The notes under the pieces are model-generated. The model did no database searches, had not been told where the DNA came from, and was given only the letters and a program-made list of their open reading frames with translations. From Kribbella pratensis (GTDB taxonomy: Bacteria > Actinomycetota > Actinomycetes > Propionibacteriales > Kribbellaceae): a stretch of 64,000 nucleotides of DNA. The position numbers and the translations under genes were made by a program. The DNA lies in contig NZ_SODU01000006.1 of the NCBI RefSeq assembly GCF_004366075.1, positions 1 through 64,000 of the forward strand, written 5' to 3'. The stretch's first letter is position 1; the number at the start of each line of letters is the position of its first letter. Positions 40,289-50,624 of this stretch are shown here, one piece after another.

Positions 40289-40888
40289 GTGCGTTCACGG
40301 GTGGTGTTGCTGGCGGGGCCTTCGGGGGCGGGGAAGTCGCGCCTTGCGGAGCAGGTCCGGCTACCCGTCGTACGGCTGGACGACTTCTACCGCGACGGCG
40401 ACGACGACGCGATGCCCCGATCGCCGCTCGGCATCGTCGATTGGGACGATCCACGCTCCTGGGACGGCGATCGTGCGGTCGCGGCCCTGGAGCAGTTGTG
40501 TACGACGGGAACCGCCGATCTCCCGATCTACGACATCGCGGCCGACGGCACCGTCGGTCACCGACCGGTCACCACCGGCGACTCGCCGCTGATCGTTGCT
40601 GAAGGCATCTTCGCCGACCAGATCACCGGCGCGCTCCGCGACCGCGACCTGCTGGCGACCGCGATCTGCGTGTACCACCACCGCCTCGTCACGTTCGTCC
40701 GGCGGTTCCAGCGCGACCTCCGCGAGCACCGCAAACCCCCGCTGACGCTGCTCCGCCGCGGTCTGCTGCTGCTCCGCGACGACCCGCAGGTGGTCCGCCG
40801 TTGCGTCGCCGCGGGCTGCGAACCGCTGCATCCGAAGGCCGCCCGCGCCCGGATCGAGACGCTTCTCACGCAGGCGACGTCTCAGTAG
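40289..40888 (+). CDS. Uridine kinase-like P-loop NTPase
   Basis: 199 residues. Walker A GPSGAGKS at residues 8-15, then VRLDDFYRDGDD as in uridine kinases, and the base-recognition/lid segments FVRRFQRDLREHRKPP. It probably phosphorylates uridine or cytidine with ATP, though the actinobacterial branch is untested. It lies near, but is not part of, the nucleoside salvage operon. GTG 40289 has GGAAGAG nine bases upstream; GTG 40271 would add six residues. Confidence 0.82.
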   Translation: MRSRVVLLAGPSGAGKSRLAEQVRLPVVRLDDFYRDGDDDAMPRSPLGIVDWDDPRSWDGDRAVAALEQLCTTGTADLPIYDIAADGTVGHRPVTTGDSPLIVAEGIFADQITGALRDRDLLATAICVYHHRLVTFVRRFQRDLREHRKPPLTLLRRGLLLLRDDPQVVRRCVAAGCEPLHPKAARARIETLLTQATSQ

Positions 40889-40937
40889 TCCCGACTCGTT
40901 CGCCTGAAGTTCACCCAACTCTGTTGGTATCGGGACC

Positions 40938-41600
40938 ATGAGGCGGAATGGGCCGGCCGTTGCCGTCGCGGTGATCGCGGCACTGCTGGGCGTGACCGCC
41001 TGCGGGACCGCGGACGGTACGTCGGCCGTCGCTGCCCAGACGCCGGCCACGAAGCATTCCGCGCTGTCCGGGACGACGGACAAGTCCGCGAAGAGCACTC
41101 TCGCCGGGCTGGTCGCGCTTCCCCGCGGGTACGTCGCGGATCCGCGCAACGTCACCGGTCCGTTCACTGCGTCGTCGTACCTGAACACCTGGTCCGCCGA
41201 CCCGGCGCTGGACCGCGCCCTGCTGCTGAACGCGAGCTTCGTCGAGGGGTACCGGGCAACCCGGCTCAGCCCCGACAAGAAGAAGCGCTACACCGTGCAA
41301 CTGTTCAAGACCGGCTCGGCCGCCAAGGCGAAGGCGCTGCAGAAGGGCCTGTGGAACCAAGACGTCCACGACCACCCCTTCACGATCCCGAACGCGCTCT
41401 CCGACGCCCGGGTCGAGTACGACGGCAGCACCGACCAGACGGTCGCCCTCGCCGAGGCCAGCCTCGCAGTGGGCCCGATCGTCGTAGAACTCACGGTCCG
41501 CGAGGTCAGTGCCCTAGGCACCCACCTCACGCCCGACACCACCCTCATCACTGCCCTCGCCAAAGAGCAGCACACCCGCCTGACCACAACCTCCAGCTGA
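40938..41600 (+). CDS. Putative lipoprotein, unknown function
   Basis: 220 residues. Signal peptide with lipobox GVTAC near residues 18-22, a Ser/Thr/Ala-rich linker, then a globular alpha/beta domain (RATRLSPDKKKRYTVQLFKTGSAAKAKALQKGLWNQ; VEYDGSTDQTVALAEASLAVGPIVVELTVREVS). No known family. Probably a surface lipoprotein. It ends 5 bp from the convergent deoA stop. Confidence 0.7.
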   Translation: MRRNGPAVAVAVIAALLGVTACGTADGTSAVAAQTPATKHSALSGTTDKSAKSTLAGLVALPRGYVADPRNVTGPFTASSYLNTWSADPALDRALLLNASFVEGYRATRLSPDKKKRYTVQLFKTGSAAKAKALQKGLWNQDVHDHPFTIPNALSDARVEYDGSTDQTVALAEASLAVGPIVVELTVREVSALGTHLTPDTTLITALAKEQHTRLTTTSS

Positions 41601-41604
41601 GGCC

Positions 41605-42882
41605 TCAGCCGATGCGGTCGATCACCAGCGGGCCGGGCTCGTAGGAGTCGGCGACGGCGATTGCGTCCGTGAGGGACTCCAGGGCGCGGTCGATGCGGGC
41701 CGGGTCGTCGGTGTGGAGGGTCAGCAGCGGCTGCCCTTCCTGGATGCGGTCGCCCGGCTTGGCGTGCATCTCCACGCCTGCCACCGGCGACACCGGGTCC
41801 TCCTTGCGCGCCCGGCCCGCGCCGAGGCGCCAGGCTGCGACGCCGACCGCGAGGGCGTCGAGCTTGGCGAGTACGCCGGACGACGGGGCCGGTACGACGT
41901 GCTGCTCGGGAGCGACCGGGAGCTCGGCGGACGGGTCGCCGCCCTGGGCGGAGATCATCGTCCGCCAGGCGTCCATCGCCGTACCGTCGCGAAGCTTCTC
42001 GGCCGGGTCGACGCCGGTCACCCCGGCCGCGGCGAGCATCTCGTTGGCCAGGGCAACGGTCAGCTCGACGACGTCGGCGGGTCCGCCACCGGCCAGGACC
42101 TCGACCGATTCGCGAACCTCCAAGGCGTTTCCGGCGGTCAGCCCGAGCGGGACGGACATGTCGGTGAGCAGCGCGACAGTCTTCACACCCGCATCGGTGC
42201 CCAAGGCAACCATGGTCTCGGCGAGCTCGCGGGCATCCGCCAGGTCCTTCATGAACGCGCCGGACCCGACCTTCACGTCCAGCACCAGCGCGCCGGTACC
42301 TTCGGCGATCTTCTTGCTCATGATCGAGCTGGCGATCAACGGGATCGCCTCGACCGTCCCGGTCACGTCGCGCAGCGCGTACAGCTTCTTGTCCGCCGGC
42401 GCCAGACCGTCACCAGCCGCACAGATCACCGCGCCGACGTCCTCCAACTGCTGCATCAGCTCGTCGTTCGACAGCGACGCCCGCCAGCCCGGGATCGACT
42501 CCAGCTTGTCCAGCGTGCCGCCGGTGTGTCCGAGCCCGCGGCCGGACAGCTGCGGTACGGCGACACCGCAGGCGGCCACCAACGGGGCCAGGGGCAACGT
42601 GATCTTGTCGCCGACACCGCCCGTCGAATGCTTGTCCGCGGTCGGCCGGGACAGCTTGCCGAAGTCCATCCGCTCGCCGGAGGCGATCATCGCCGCGGTC
42701 CAGCGGGCGATCTCGCGCCGGTTCATCCCGTTCAGCAGGATCGCCATCGCCAGCGCGGACATCTGCTCGTCGGCGACGTCGCCCTTGGTGTAGGCGTCGA
42801 TCACCCAGTCGATCTGCCCGTCGCTCAGCTCGCCCTTGTCGCGCTTGGCCCGGATGACATCCACCGCGTCGAAACTCATCAT
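41605..42882 (-). CDS. deoA: Thymidine phosphorylase
   Basis: 425 residues. Pyrimidine nucleoside phosphorylase with the phosphate-binding signature KHSTGGVGDK, SGRGLGHTGGTLDKLE, and the C-terminal PYNP domain. It converts thymidine or deoxyuridine and phosphate to the base and deoxyribose-1-phosphate. Last gene of the nucleoside operon; its ATG overlaps the cdd stop (ATGA) behind GGAGGA. ATG 42879 is the alternative start. Confidence 0.95.
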   Translation of the reverse strand: MMSFDAVDVIRAKRDKGELSDGQIDWVIDAYTKGDVADEQMSALAMAILLNGMNRREIARWTAAMIASGERMDFGKLSRPTADKHSTGGVGDKITLPLAPLVAACGVAVPQLSGRGLGHTGGTLDKLESIPGWRASLSNDELMQQLEDVGAVICAAGDGLAPADKKLYALRDVTGTVEAIPLIASSIMSKKIAEGTGALVLDVKVGSGAFMKDLADARELAETMVALGTDAGVKTVALLTDMSVPLGLTAGNALEVRESVEVLAGGGPADVVELTVALANEMLAAAGVTGVDPAEKLRDGTAMDAWRTMISAQGGDPSAELPVAPEQHVVPAPSSGVLAKLDALAVGVAAWRLGAGRARKEDPVSPVAGVEMHAKPGDRIQEGQPLLTLHTDDPARIDRALESLTDAIAVADSYEPGPLVIDRIG

Positions 42883-43286
42883 TCCTCCAGAAACTCGGGC
42901 CCGAACGCGTCCGGCAGCAGTTCGCGCAGCGGCCGGACCCCGGTCGCGGTCTCGATCAGCAGCCCCGGGCCGCCGTTCTCGTGCAGCAGTTGCCGGCACC
43001 GTCCGCACGGCGTCAGCAGATGCTCGTGCTGATCCACGCAGGTGAACGCGACCAGCCGTCCGCCTCCGGTCCGGTGCAGGTCCGACACCAGCCCGCACTC
43101 GGCGCACAACGTCAGTCCGTACGACGCGTTCTCCACGTTGCATCCGGCAACGATCCGCCCGTCGTCGGCGTACGCCGCCGCTCCCACCGGGAAGTGCGAG
43201 TACGGCGCGTACGCGCGGTGCATCATCTCGACGGCGACCGCGCGCAACGCCGGCCAGTCGACCTCACTCGGTGACGTAGGGCTCAC
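42879..43286 (-). CDS. cdd: Cytidine deaminase
   Basis: 135 residues. Zinc and catalytic motifs NVENASYGLTLCAECGL and PCGRCRQ identify a homotetrameric-type cytidine deaminase; the Glu in CAE is the proton shuttle. Converts (deoxy)cytidine to (deoxy)uridine for the following deoA. Start GTG 43286 lies 23 bp inside the upstream permease gene. Confidence 0.95.
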   Translation of the reverse strand: MSPTSPSEVDWPALRAVAVEMMHRAYAPYSHFPVGAAAYADDGRIVAGCNVENASYGLTLCAECGLVSDLHRTGGGRLVAFTCVDQHEHLLTPCGRCRQLLHENGGPGLLIETATGVRPLRELLPDAFGPEFLEE

Positions 43287-44549
43287 CGTCCGCCTTCGGT
43301 GCTCTGACCCGGCCGACCAGGCCGGCGACTGCGATGATGGTGGCCAGGTACGGCGCCATCAGCAGCAGCTCGCCCGGGATGGGGGTCTGGATGATCTGCA
43401 GCTGGGACTGCAGCTGGGTCGCGAAACCGAAGAACAGGGCCGCGACCATCGCGCCGATCGGGTGCCAGCGGCCCATGATCAGCGCGGCCAGCGCGATGAA
43501 CCCGTTGCCCGCGGTCATCTCCTTGGCGAACGAACCGGCGTACCCGACGGTGAAGAACGCGCCGCCGAGACCGGCGAGGACGCCGGCCGCGAGGACTGCG
43601 GAGTACCGGATCCGCTTGACCTTGATGCCGACCGTGTCGGCCGCCTTCGGGTGCTCGCCGACCGCGCGGATCCGCAGGCCCCAGCGGGTCTCGAAGAGCA
43701 CGAACGTGACGACCGCGACCGCGAGGTAGGTCAGGTAGACAAGGATCGTCTGGTTGAACAGGATCGGCCCGATGAACGGGATGTCGGCCAGGCCCGGGAT
43801 CTTCACCGCCGACAGCACGTTCGGCGTGTTCAGCTTCTCCGCTTCCGGCTGCATGAACTGGTCGAAGAGGAAGCCGGTGATGCCGGTCGCGAACACCACC
43901 AGGACGACACCGAGGACGACCTGGTTGACCAGGTACTTGATCGAGAACACCGCCAGCAGCGCGGCCATCAGCACGCCGCTCGCAGCCGCCGCGATCAGGG
44001 CGGCGGTGGCGCTGTTCGTCGTGCTCGACACCAGCGCGGCGGTGAACGCGCCGACCAGGAACTGCCCCTCGATCGCGATGTTGATGACACCGGCCCGCTC
44101 GCACAGCACACCGGCCAGCGCGCCGAGGATCAGCGGCGTCGCGAAGTTCAGCGTGCCCTGGAACTGGTTGGCCAGCGGGAACGTCTTGCCCGCGGAGGCC
44201 CAGCACAGGAACGCGCCGATGAACGCGACCCCCAGTACGGCGGCCAGCCAGCCGGCGTACCGCTGCGGGACCTGGCGCAGGATGTACGCGACGGCGGCGC
44301 CCACGCCGAGGATCCCGAGGACGATGGCGACCGGCTGGGCAGGCAGTCCGAGCAGGTTGTGCTCGAGGTCGCCGGAGACCAACTGGAAGGTCGCCTTGCC
44401 GCTCTTGGTGAAGGCCGCCAGCCCGAGGCCGATCAGCGCGAACACCAGCATGACGCCGCCGACGCGCAGCCGGCGGGTGCGGTCGGCCGGGGCCTCGATG
44501 ACCTGCGGTTTCGCGGGCGCTGCCGGTACGGCGTCCGGCGTTGTCTCGG

Positions 44550-44553
<4 letters not shown>
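43264..44553 (-). CDS. Nucleoside ABC transporter permease 2 (NupQ/YufQ-like)
   Basis: 429 residues with about ten membrane helices and the branched-chain-type permease loop ERAGVINIAIEGQFLVGAF. An N-terminal Pro/Ala-rich cytoplasmic stretch precedes helix 1. Together with the gene upstream it forms the membrane channel of the BMP-type nucleoside importer. ATG 44553 overlaps the upstream stop (ATGA). Confidence 0.92.
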
Positions 44554-45751
<1,198 letters not shown>

Positions 45752-45752
<1 letters not shown>

Positions 45753-47302
45753 CAGATGGTTCCCAAGGTCGTCGGGTTCTCGATCGCCACTTCGTGCGCC
45801 TCCGACTTCGAGGCGCCGGCCATCATCAGGCCCAGTTCGTCGCGCGGGGTGTCCGCCGGTACGACGCCGACGACCTTCCCGCGGTACATCACCGCGACCC
45901 GGTCCGCCAGCGCGGCGATCTCGTCCAGCTCGGTGGACACGATCAGCACCGCCGTACCTTTGTCGCGCTCCTTCACGATTCGGCTGTGCAGGAACTCGAT
46001 CGAGCCGACGTCCACACCGCGGGTCGGCTGCGAGGCGACCAGCAGCTTCAGCGGGCGGGACAGCTCGCGGGCCAGCACGACCTTCTGCTGGTTGCCGCCG
46101 GACAGCGACGACACCGTCTGGTCGATGCCCTGGGTGCGGATGTCGAACTCCTCCACCCGGGCCTGCGCGTTCTTCTCGATCTCGTCGGTGCGCAGCATCA
46201 TCCCGTTGCCGAACGGCGCCTCCCGGAACAGGTCCAGGACCAGGTTCTCGGCGACCGAGAACGACCCGACGAAACCGTCGTGCGCGCGGTCCTCCGGGAC
46301 GTACCCGATGCCGGCGTCGAGACGTTGCCGGGTCGACCTGCCGGTCAGGTCCCGGCCGTCCAGCGAGATGGTCCCGGCCGCGATCGGCGTCAGCCCGAGC
46401 AGCGCCTCGGCGAGCTCCGTCTGACCGTTGCCCTGGACACCGGCCACCGCGAGGATCTCACCGGCCCGGACCTCGAGGTCGACGCCGTCGACGGCGGTGA
46501 ACCCACGCTCGTCGATCACGGTCAGGCCCTCGACCCGCAGTACGGCGTCCTTCGGCTCGGCCGGCTCCTTGTCCACGACCAGGTCGACGGCGCGGCCGAC
46601 CATCAGCTCGGCGAGCTCCTCCTCGGACGCGGACGGCTCGGCCTGCCCGACCACCTTGCCGCGGCGGATCACGGTGATCTTGTCCGCGATCGCCTTGACC
46701 TCTTTGAGCTTGTGGGTGATGAAGACGATCGAGGTGCCGTTCTCCTTGAGCTGGCGCATGACGCCGATCAGCTCGTCGATCTCGGCCGGCGTCAGCACCG
46801 CGGTCGGCTCGTCCAGGATCAGCACCCGGGCGTCGTTGGTGAGCGCCTTGATGATCTCCACCCGCTGCTGGACCCCGACCGGGATGTCCTCCACCAGCGC
46901 CTCGGGGTCGACCTCGAACCCGTACCGGTCGGACAGCTCGAGGACCAGGGCGTCGGCCTTCTTCCGGTCCAGTACGCCGCCGGCCCGGACGTTCTCCCGG
47001 CCGAGCATGATGTTCTCGGCGACCGTGAACACCGGGACCAGCATGAAGTGCTGGTGGACCATGCCGATACCGTGCTTGATCGCGTCGCTCGGCGAGGTGA
47101 TCTGCACCTTCTCGCCGTCGATCACGATCTCGCCCGAGTCGGGCTGCAGCAACCCGTAGAGCATGTTCATCAAGGTGCTCTTGCCGGCCCCGTTCTCACC
47201 GAGCAGGCAGTGGATCTCCCCCGGCTCGATGACCAGGTCGATGTGGTCGTTGGCGACCAGCGAGCCGAAACTCTTGGTCAGGCCGGACAGCTCGAGGTGC
47301 AT
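45752..47302 (-). CDS. Nucleoside ABC transporter ATP-binding protein (double ABC domain)
   Basis: 516 residues, two fused ABC domains. Domain 1 has an intact Walker A (GENGAGKST) and Walker B LILDEPTAVLTP but an unusual signature VGVQQRVEI. Domain 2 has a degenerate Walker A (GVQGNGQTEL) and a good signature LSGGNQQKV. This asymmetry is normal for RbsA-like and BMP-family importers. It powers the importer formed with the two permeases and the BMP lipoprotein. Confidence 0.94.
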
Positions 47303-47325
47303 GCGGGCAGCCTCCCCTTCAGACG

Positions 47326-47371
47326 GCGAGCCAGGAAGGCGACGACCTGTAGGTCTGCCTTCCTGGCTCGC
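47326..47371 (-). terminator. Strong intercistronic hairpin between the BMP lipoprotein gene and the ATPase gene
   Basis: Perfect 15-bp stem (47326-47340 with 47357-47371) enclosing a second stem GACCT/AGGTC. It lies 27 bp after the lipoprotein stop and 24 bp before the ATPase start. It probably acts as a partial terminator or a 3' stabiliser that makes the binding protein more abundant than the membrane parts. Confidence 0.75.
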
Positions 47372-47397
47372 ACCGTACTACGCAAGTGAGCAGTGGT

Positions 47398-48474
47398 TCA
47401 GGATGCCTTCGGCTGAACCTTCGACTGCACGGTGATCTTGCCGCTGATGATGTCGGCCTTGATCTGGTCCAGCTCGGACTTCACGTCCGCCGGGACCTTG
47501 CTGTCGAACTCGTGGAACGGAGCCAGCGACGTACCGCCGTTCTCCAGCGTTCCGGTGAACTGGCTGTTGTCGAACTTGTTGTCGACGACCGACACGACCG
47601 CGTCCTTCACGGCCACGTCCATGCCCTTCTGGACGCTGCTGAGCAGCACCGAGCAGTACTCCGCCGCGCTCACGCAGCCGTCGGTGTCGACCCAGATCGC
47701 GTTCACCTTGCCGTTGCTGGCCTTGGCCGCCTGCAGGCCGCCCAGACCCGACGGGCCGGCCACCGGGAAGATCACGTCGGCGCCCTGGGTGATCAGGTTC
47801 TGCGCGTTGTTCTGGCCCTTGGCCTTGTCCTCGAAGTCGCCGGTGAACAGCCCCGCCTGCTTGGCGTCGTCCCAGCCCAGGACCTGGACGTTCTTGCCCT
47901 TCTTCTCGTTGAAGTAGCGCACGCCCTCGGCGAAGCCGTCCATGAAGATGGTCACGGTCGGGATCTTCAGACCGCCGAAGGTGCCGACCTTGCCGGACTT
48001 CGACATCGCCGCGGCCAGGTAGCCAGCCTGGAAGCTGGACTGCGCCGTGTTGAACAGCAGCGGCTTCAGGTTGTCGATCGGTTTGGCCGGGGCCGAGTCG
48101 ACGATCGCGAACTTGATGCCGGTGTTCGCCGCGGCCGCCTTCTCGGTGGCGTCCTCGAGCTTGAAGCCGACGGCAACGATCACGTTGCACTTGGCGTTCA
48201 CCATCGCGGTCATGTTGGTCGGGTAGTCGTTGTCCGACTTCGACTCCGCCTTGACCTCGGTCAGGCCCTTGTCCTTCACCGCGTCCTGCAGACCCTTGTA
48301 CGAGGTCTGGTTGAACGACTTGTCGTCGAAGCCCCCGGAGTCGGAGACCATGCAGGCCTTGAAGTCCTTGTTGGCGCCGCCGCCTGCGTCGCTATCGGTC
48401 GGCTTGCTGCCACACGCGGCGACGGCGAGCGTCAGCACGCCCACGATCGCCGTTCCCCGCACGTACTTCTTCAC
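47398..48474 (-). CDS. BMP-family nucleoside-binding lipoprotein (BmpA/PnrA-like)
   Basis: 358 residues. Lipoprotein signal with lipobox AVAAC near residue 20. The BMP domain begins KACMVSDSGGFDDKSFNQTSYKGL and includes VIVAVGFKLEDA, the VDSAP segment and FPVAGPSGLGG, all typical of purine-nucleoside-binding PnrA relatives. It captures nucleosides for the ABC importer. GTG 48474 follows AAGGAG by seven bases. First gene of the salvage operon. Confidence 0.93.
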   Translation of the reverse strand: MKKYVRGTAIVGVLTLAVAACGSKPTDSDAGGGANKDFKACMVSDSGGFDDKSFNQTSYKGLQDAVKDKGLTEVKAESKSDNDYPTNMTAMVNAKCNVIVAVGFKLEDATEKAAAANTGIKFAIVDSAPAKPIDNLKPLLFNTAQSSFQAGYLAAAMSKSGKVGTFGGLKIPTVTIFMDGFAEGVRYFNEKKGKNVQVLGWDDAKQAGLFTGDFEDKAKGQNNAQNLITQGADVIFPVAGPSGLGGLQAAKASNGKVNAIWVDTDGCVSAAEYCSVLLSSVQKGMDVAVKDAVVSVVDNKFDNSQFTGTLENGGTSLAPFHEFDSKVPADVKSELDQIKADIISGKITVQSKVQPKAS

Positions 48475-48543
48475 CGGAAGTCTCCTTCTTCGACCAGATA
48501 CGTTGACACGCCGCACGCCTTCCCCCACGTGCCGCATCCGCAG

Positions 48544-48573
48544 ACTATAGGGCGCGGTCAGTGTTTCTTTGAA
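48544..48573 (-). promoter_or_regulatory. Promoter of the nucleoside operon
   Basis: Minus strand: -10 TATAGT (48544-48549), 18-bp spacer, -35 TTCAAA (48568-48573). The -10 is one of the best matches in the window. Confidence 0.6.
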
Positions 48574-48762
48574 CGTCAAGCAGGCCTCGATACCGGAAAG
48601 TGACCGGCATCCGCGTCACATTTCGACAACTTCTCCGGTGCGGTGACCGCCCGCGCTTCCCACGTCACAGCGTGCACGCTCCGTGGCCGCGCTCACCGAG
48701 CGTGGCGATCACGGCCGGTGAACGCGGCGGGACCTCGAAGTGGCCCGGCGTACCGCTGGTGT

Positions 48763-48768
48763 CACAAT
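48763..48768 (+). promoter_or_regulatory. -10 hexamer (CACAAT) for the amidohydrolase
   Basis: CACAAT ends 6 nt before GTG 48775, the same spacing as in the other leaderless genes here. Confidence 0.45.
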
Positions 48769-48774
48769 CTCCGG

Positions 48775-49956
48775 GTGAGTCATCAGTTACTGGTCGCGGA
48801 CGTGCTGGCGCGAGTCGAGGCCGTCCGTGAGGACATGGTCGACGTACGGCGCGAGTTGCACGCGCACCCCGAGCTCGGGTGGCACGAGGTGCGGACGACC
48901 GAGCTGCTCGAGAAGCGGCTCGTCGAGGCCGGGCTGTCGCCGCGGGTGCTGCCCACCGGAACCGGGCTGATCTGCGACATCGGGTCCGGCGACACGTGCG
49001 TCGCGCTGCGGGCCGACATCGACGCGCTGCCCGTGCCGGACGGCGTGGAGGCGCCGTGGCGGTCGACCCTCGACGGGGTGGCTCACGCGTGCGGTCACGA
49101 CGTACACACGGCCGCGCTGCTCGGCGCGGCGCTTGTGCTGGCCGGCATGGCACGCGACGGGCAGCTGGACCGGCGGGTCCGGGTGATCTTCCAGCCGGCC
49201 GAGGAGGTGATGCCGGGCGGTGCGCTCGGGGTGATCGCAGCGGGCGGGCTGGACGGCGTACGGCGTATTTATGGTGTGCACTGCGATCCGCGACTGCAGG
49301 TCGGGCAGGTCGGACTGCGGGTGGGCGCGCTGACGGCGGCCGCGGACCGGATCCTGGCGCGGCTGACCGGTCCGGGTGGTCACACCTCGCGGCCCCACCT
49401 GACCGCCGATCTCGTGTACGCGCTCGCAACGCTGGTCTCCGAGCTCCCGGCCGCTCTCTCCCGCCGGGTCGACCCCCGCGCGGGCATGTCCCTCGTCTGG
49501 GGCCGCATCACCGCCGGCTCGGCGGCCAACGCGATCCCGTCCCGCGGCGAGGCCGAAGGCACCCTCCGCTGCCTCGACGCCAACGCATGGCGCCTCGCGG
49601 AGGAGCTCATCCCGTCGCTGGCCGCGCAGATCGTCCGCCCGTACGGCGTGTCGGTCGACACGGAGGTCACGCACGGCGTGCCACCCGTCGTGAACGACCC
49701 GACCGCGATCGGCATCCTGCAGAACGCCGTACAGCAGACCCTCGGCTCCAGCGCCGTCGCCCAAACCGACCAGAGCCTCGGCGGCGAAGACTTCGCCTGG
49801 TACCTCGAAGACATCCCCGGCGCCATGGCCCGCCTAGGCGTCCGCCCACCCACCCAAGAAACCGCCGCCGACCTCCACACCCCCGGCTTCGACCCCTCCG
49901 AAGAAGCCATCACCGTAGGCACCACCCTCCTGACCACCACCGCCCTCCTCGACTAA
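48775..49956 (+). CDS. M20-family amidohydrolase/peptidase (hippurate hydrolase-like)
   Basis: 393 residues. Metal motifs ALRADIDALPV, HACGHDVHTAALLGAA, FQPAEEVMPGGA, the dimerisation-domain GGHTSRPH, and C-terminal GGEDFAWYLEDIPGAMARLG. The family hydrolyses N-acyl or N-carbamoyl amino acids; substrate unknown. Probably leaderless from GTG 48775. A degenerate second copy of its last 14 codons lies at 50185-50229. Confidence 0.9.
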   Translation: MSHQLLVADVLARVEAVREDMVDVRRELHAHPELGWHEVRTTELLEKRLVEAGLSPRVLPTGTGLICDIGSGDTCVALRADIDALPVPDGVEAPWRSTLDGVAHACGHDVHTAALLGAALVLAGMARDGQLDRRVRVIFQPAEEVMPGGALGVIAAGGLDGVRRIYGVHCDPRLQVGQVGLRVGALTAAADRILARLTGPGGHTSRPHLTADLVYALATLVSELPAALSRRVDPRAGMSLVWGRITAGSAANAIPSRGEAEGTLRCLDANAWRLAEELIPSLAAQIVRPYGVSVDTEVTHGVPPVVNDPTAIGILQNAVQQTLGSSAVAQTDQSLGGEDFAWYLEDIPGAMARLGVRPPTQETAADLHTPGFDPSEEAITVGTTLLTTTALLD

Positions 49957-49960
49957 AACC

Positions 49961-50020
49961 GGACACCGCTCCGCGGCGACAGCCTTCTCCCGCCTTGGCG
50001 TCCGCGCAGCACGTGATGCC
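49961..50020 (+). repeat. REP-like element, copy 1
   Basis: Starts GGACACCGCTCCGCGGCG four bases after the amidohydrolase stop and continues to GCGCAGCACGTGATGCC. Related to copies at 50063-50118 and (inverted) 51070-51132. Confidence 0.65.
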
Positions 50021-50062
50021 ACCTGACCTTCCGGCGCCATGACACCTGGTGACGCGGAAAGA

Positions 50063-50118
50063 GGGCACCGCTTCGCGGCGGCTGTCCTTTACCGCCTTCG
50101 GCGGGTGCGCATCATGCC
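50063..50118 (+). repeat. REP-like element, copy 2
   Basis: GGGCACCGCTTCGCGGCGG, then a CTGTCCTTTA spacer and CCGCCTTCGGCGG hairpin, ending GCGCATCATGCC. The CCGCC-TTC-GGCGG hairpin is shared with copy 3. Confidence 0.65.
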
Positions 50119-50184
50119 CAGCAGAGGGATGTCCTGGCGAATGCGCACCACCGACGCCCGCTGACGACCAGGTATGGAACGAGG

Positions 50185-50229
50185 ATCGCCGTGGGCACCA
50201 CTCTCCTCACCACCACCGCCCTCGACTGA
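50185..50229 (+). pseudogene. Duplicated 3' end of the M20 amidohydrolase
   Basis: Encodes IAVGTTLLTTTALD and TGA, against ITVGTTLLTTTALLD and TAA at the end of the real gene 230 bp upstream. The frame upstream of it is not coding. It is a gene-tail remnant left by duplication or by loss of a second, related gene. Confidence 0.65.
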
Positions 50230-50230
50230 T

Positions 50231-50239
50231 TTATCCACA
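50231..50239 (+). promoter_or_regulatory. Consensus DnaA box TTATCCACA
   Basis: Exact 9-mer match to the DnaA box, isolated, directly after the duplicated gene tail and about 100 bp before vapB. AT-rich in a GC-rich setting. May be chance or a DnaA titration/regulatory site. Confidence 0.4.
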
Positions 50240-50339
50240 GGGACGGAGACCTGCGGTTGCATGCACCGCAGCCGCCCAGCCAAGCTGAGGTCGCCGCAAT
50301 GGATAGCGGAGCGCGGTAGGACTCGAGAAGGATGATGGT

Positions 50340-50624
50340 ATGACTGACAAGGACAAGCTCTCGGTGACTGTCGACCCGGACGTCGCAGCAGCCGCACGAG
50401 CAGCCGTGTCCTCCGGGCGGTCCGGCAGCGTCAGCGCCTGGGTCAACGAAGCACTGCACCGGCAGATGGATCATGAACGCCGGCTCCAGGCGATGGATCG
50501 ATTCCTGGCGGCCTACGAAGCCGAGCACGGCGTCATTGCCGACGAGGAGATGGCGGAGGCCGTGCGCTCTGCCCGGGCCGATGCAATTGTTGTCCGCGGC
50601 AAGCGTTCCCACGGCGCCGCATGA
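50340..50624 (+). CDS. Antitoxin of a VapBC-like type II toxin-antitoxin pair
   Basis: 94 residues. N-terminal ribbon-helix-helix pattern (KLSVTVDPDVAAAARAAVSSGRSGSVSAWVNEALHRQM) for DNA binding, followed by an acidic helical tail likely to wrap the toxin. ATG 50340 follows AGAAGG. Its stop overlaps the toxin start (ATGA), the usual coupled order. No clear operator palindrome seen upstream. Confidence 0.83.
   Translation: MTDKDKLSVTVDPDVAAAARAAVSSGRSGSVSAWVNEALHRQMDHERRLQAMDRFLAAYEAEHGVIADEEMAEAVRSARADAIVVRGKRSHGAA

Larger units (their letters stand above)
48475..48774. other. 300-bp divergent regulatory gap (BMP operon / amidohydrolase)
   Basis: No coding frame. Contains the BMP operon promoter (48544-48573) with a leader of about 60 nt, a short inverted repeat GTGAC/GTCAC (48600-48619) and the -10 hexamer of the amidohydrolase. 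No riboswitch pattern was recognised. Confidence 0.6.
49957..50339. other. 383-bp repeat-rich region between the amidohydrolase and the toxin-antitoxin genes
   Basis: No convincing gene. It contains two copies of a GC-rich palindromic repeat (49961-50020, 50063-50118), a duplicated amidohydrolase 3' end (50185-50229), a consensus DnaA box (50231-50239) and the vapB promoter area. Confidence 0.65.

Noticed and set aside
48475..48774. Purine or other riboswitch upstream of the nucleoside operon
   Set aside because: The leader of about 60 nt is too short and shows no conserved aptamer core.
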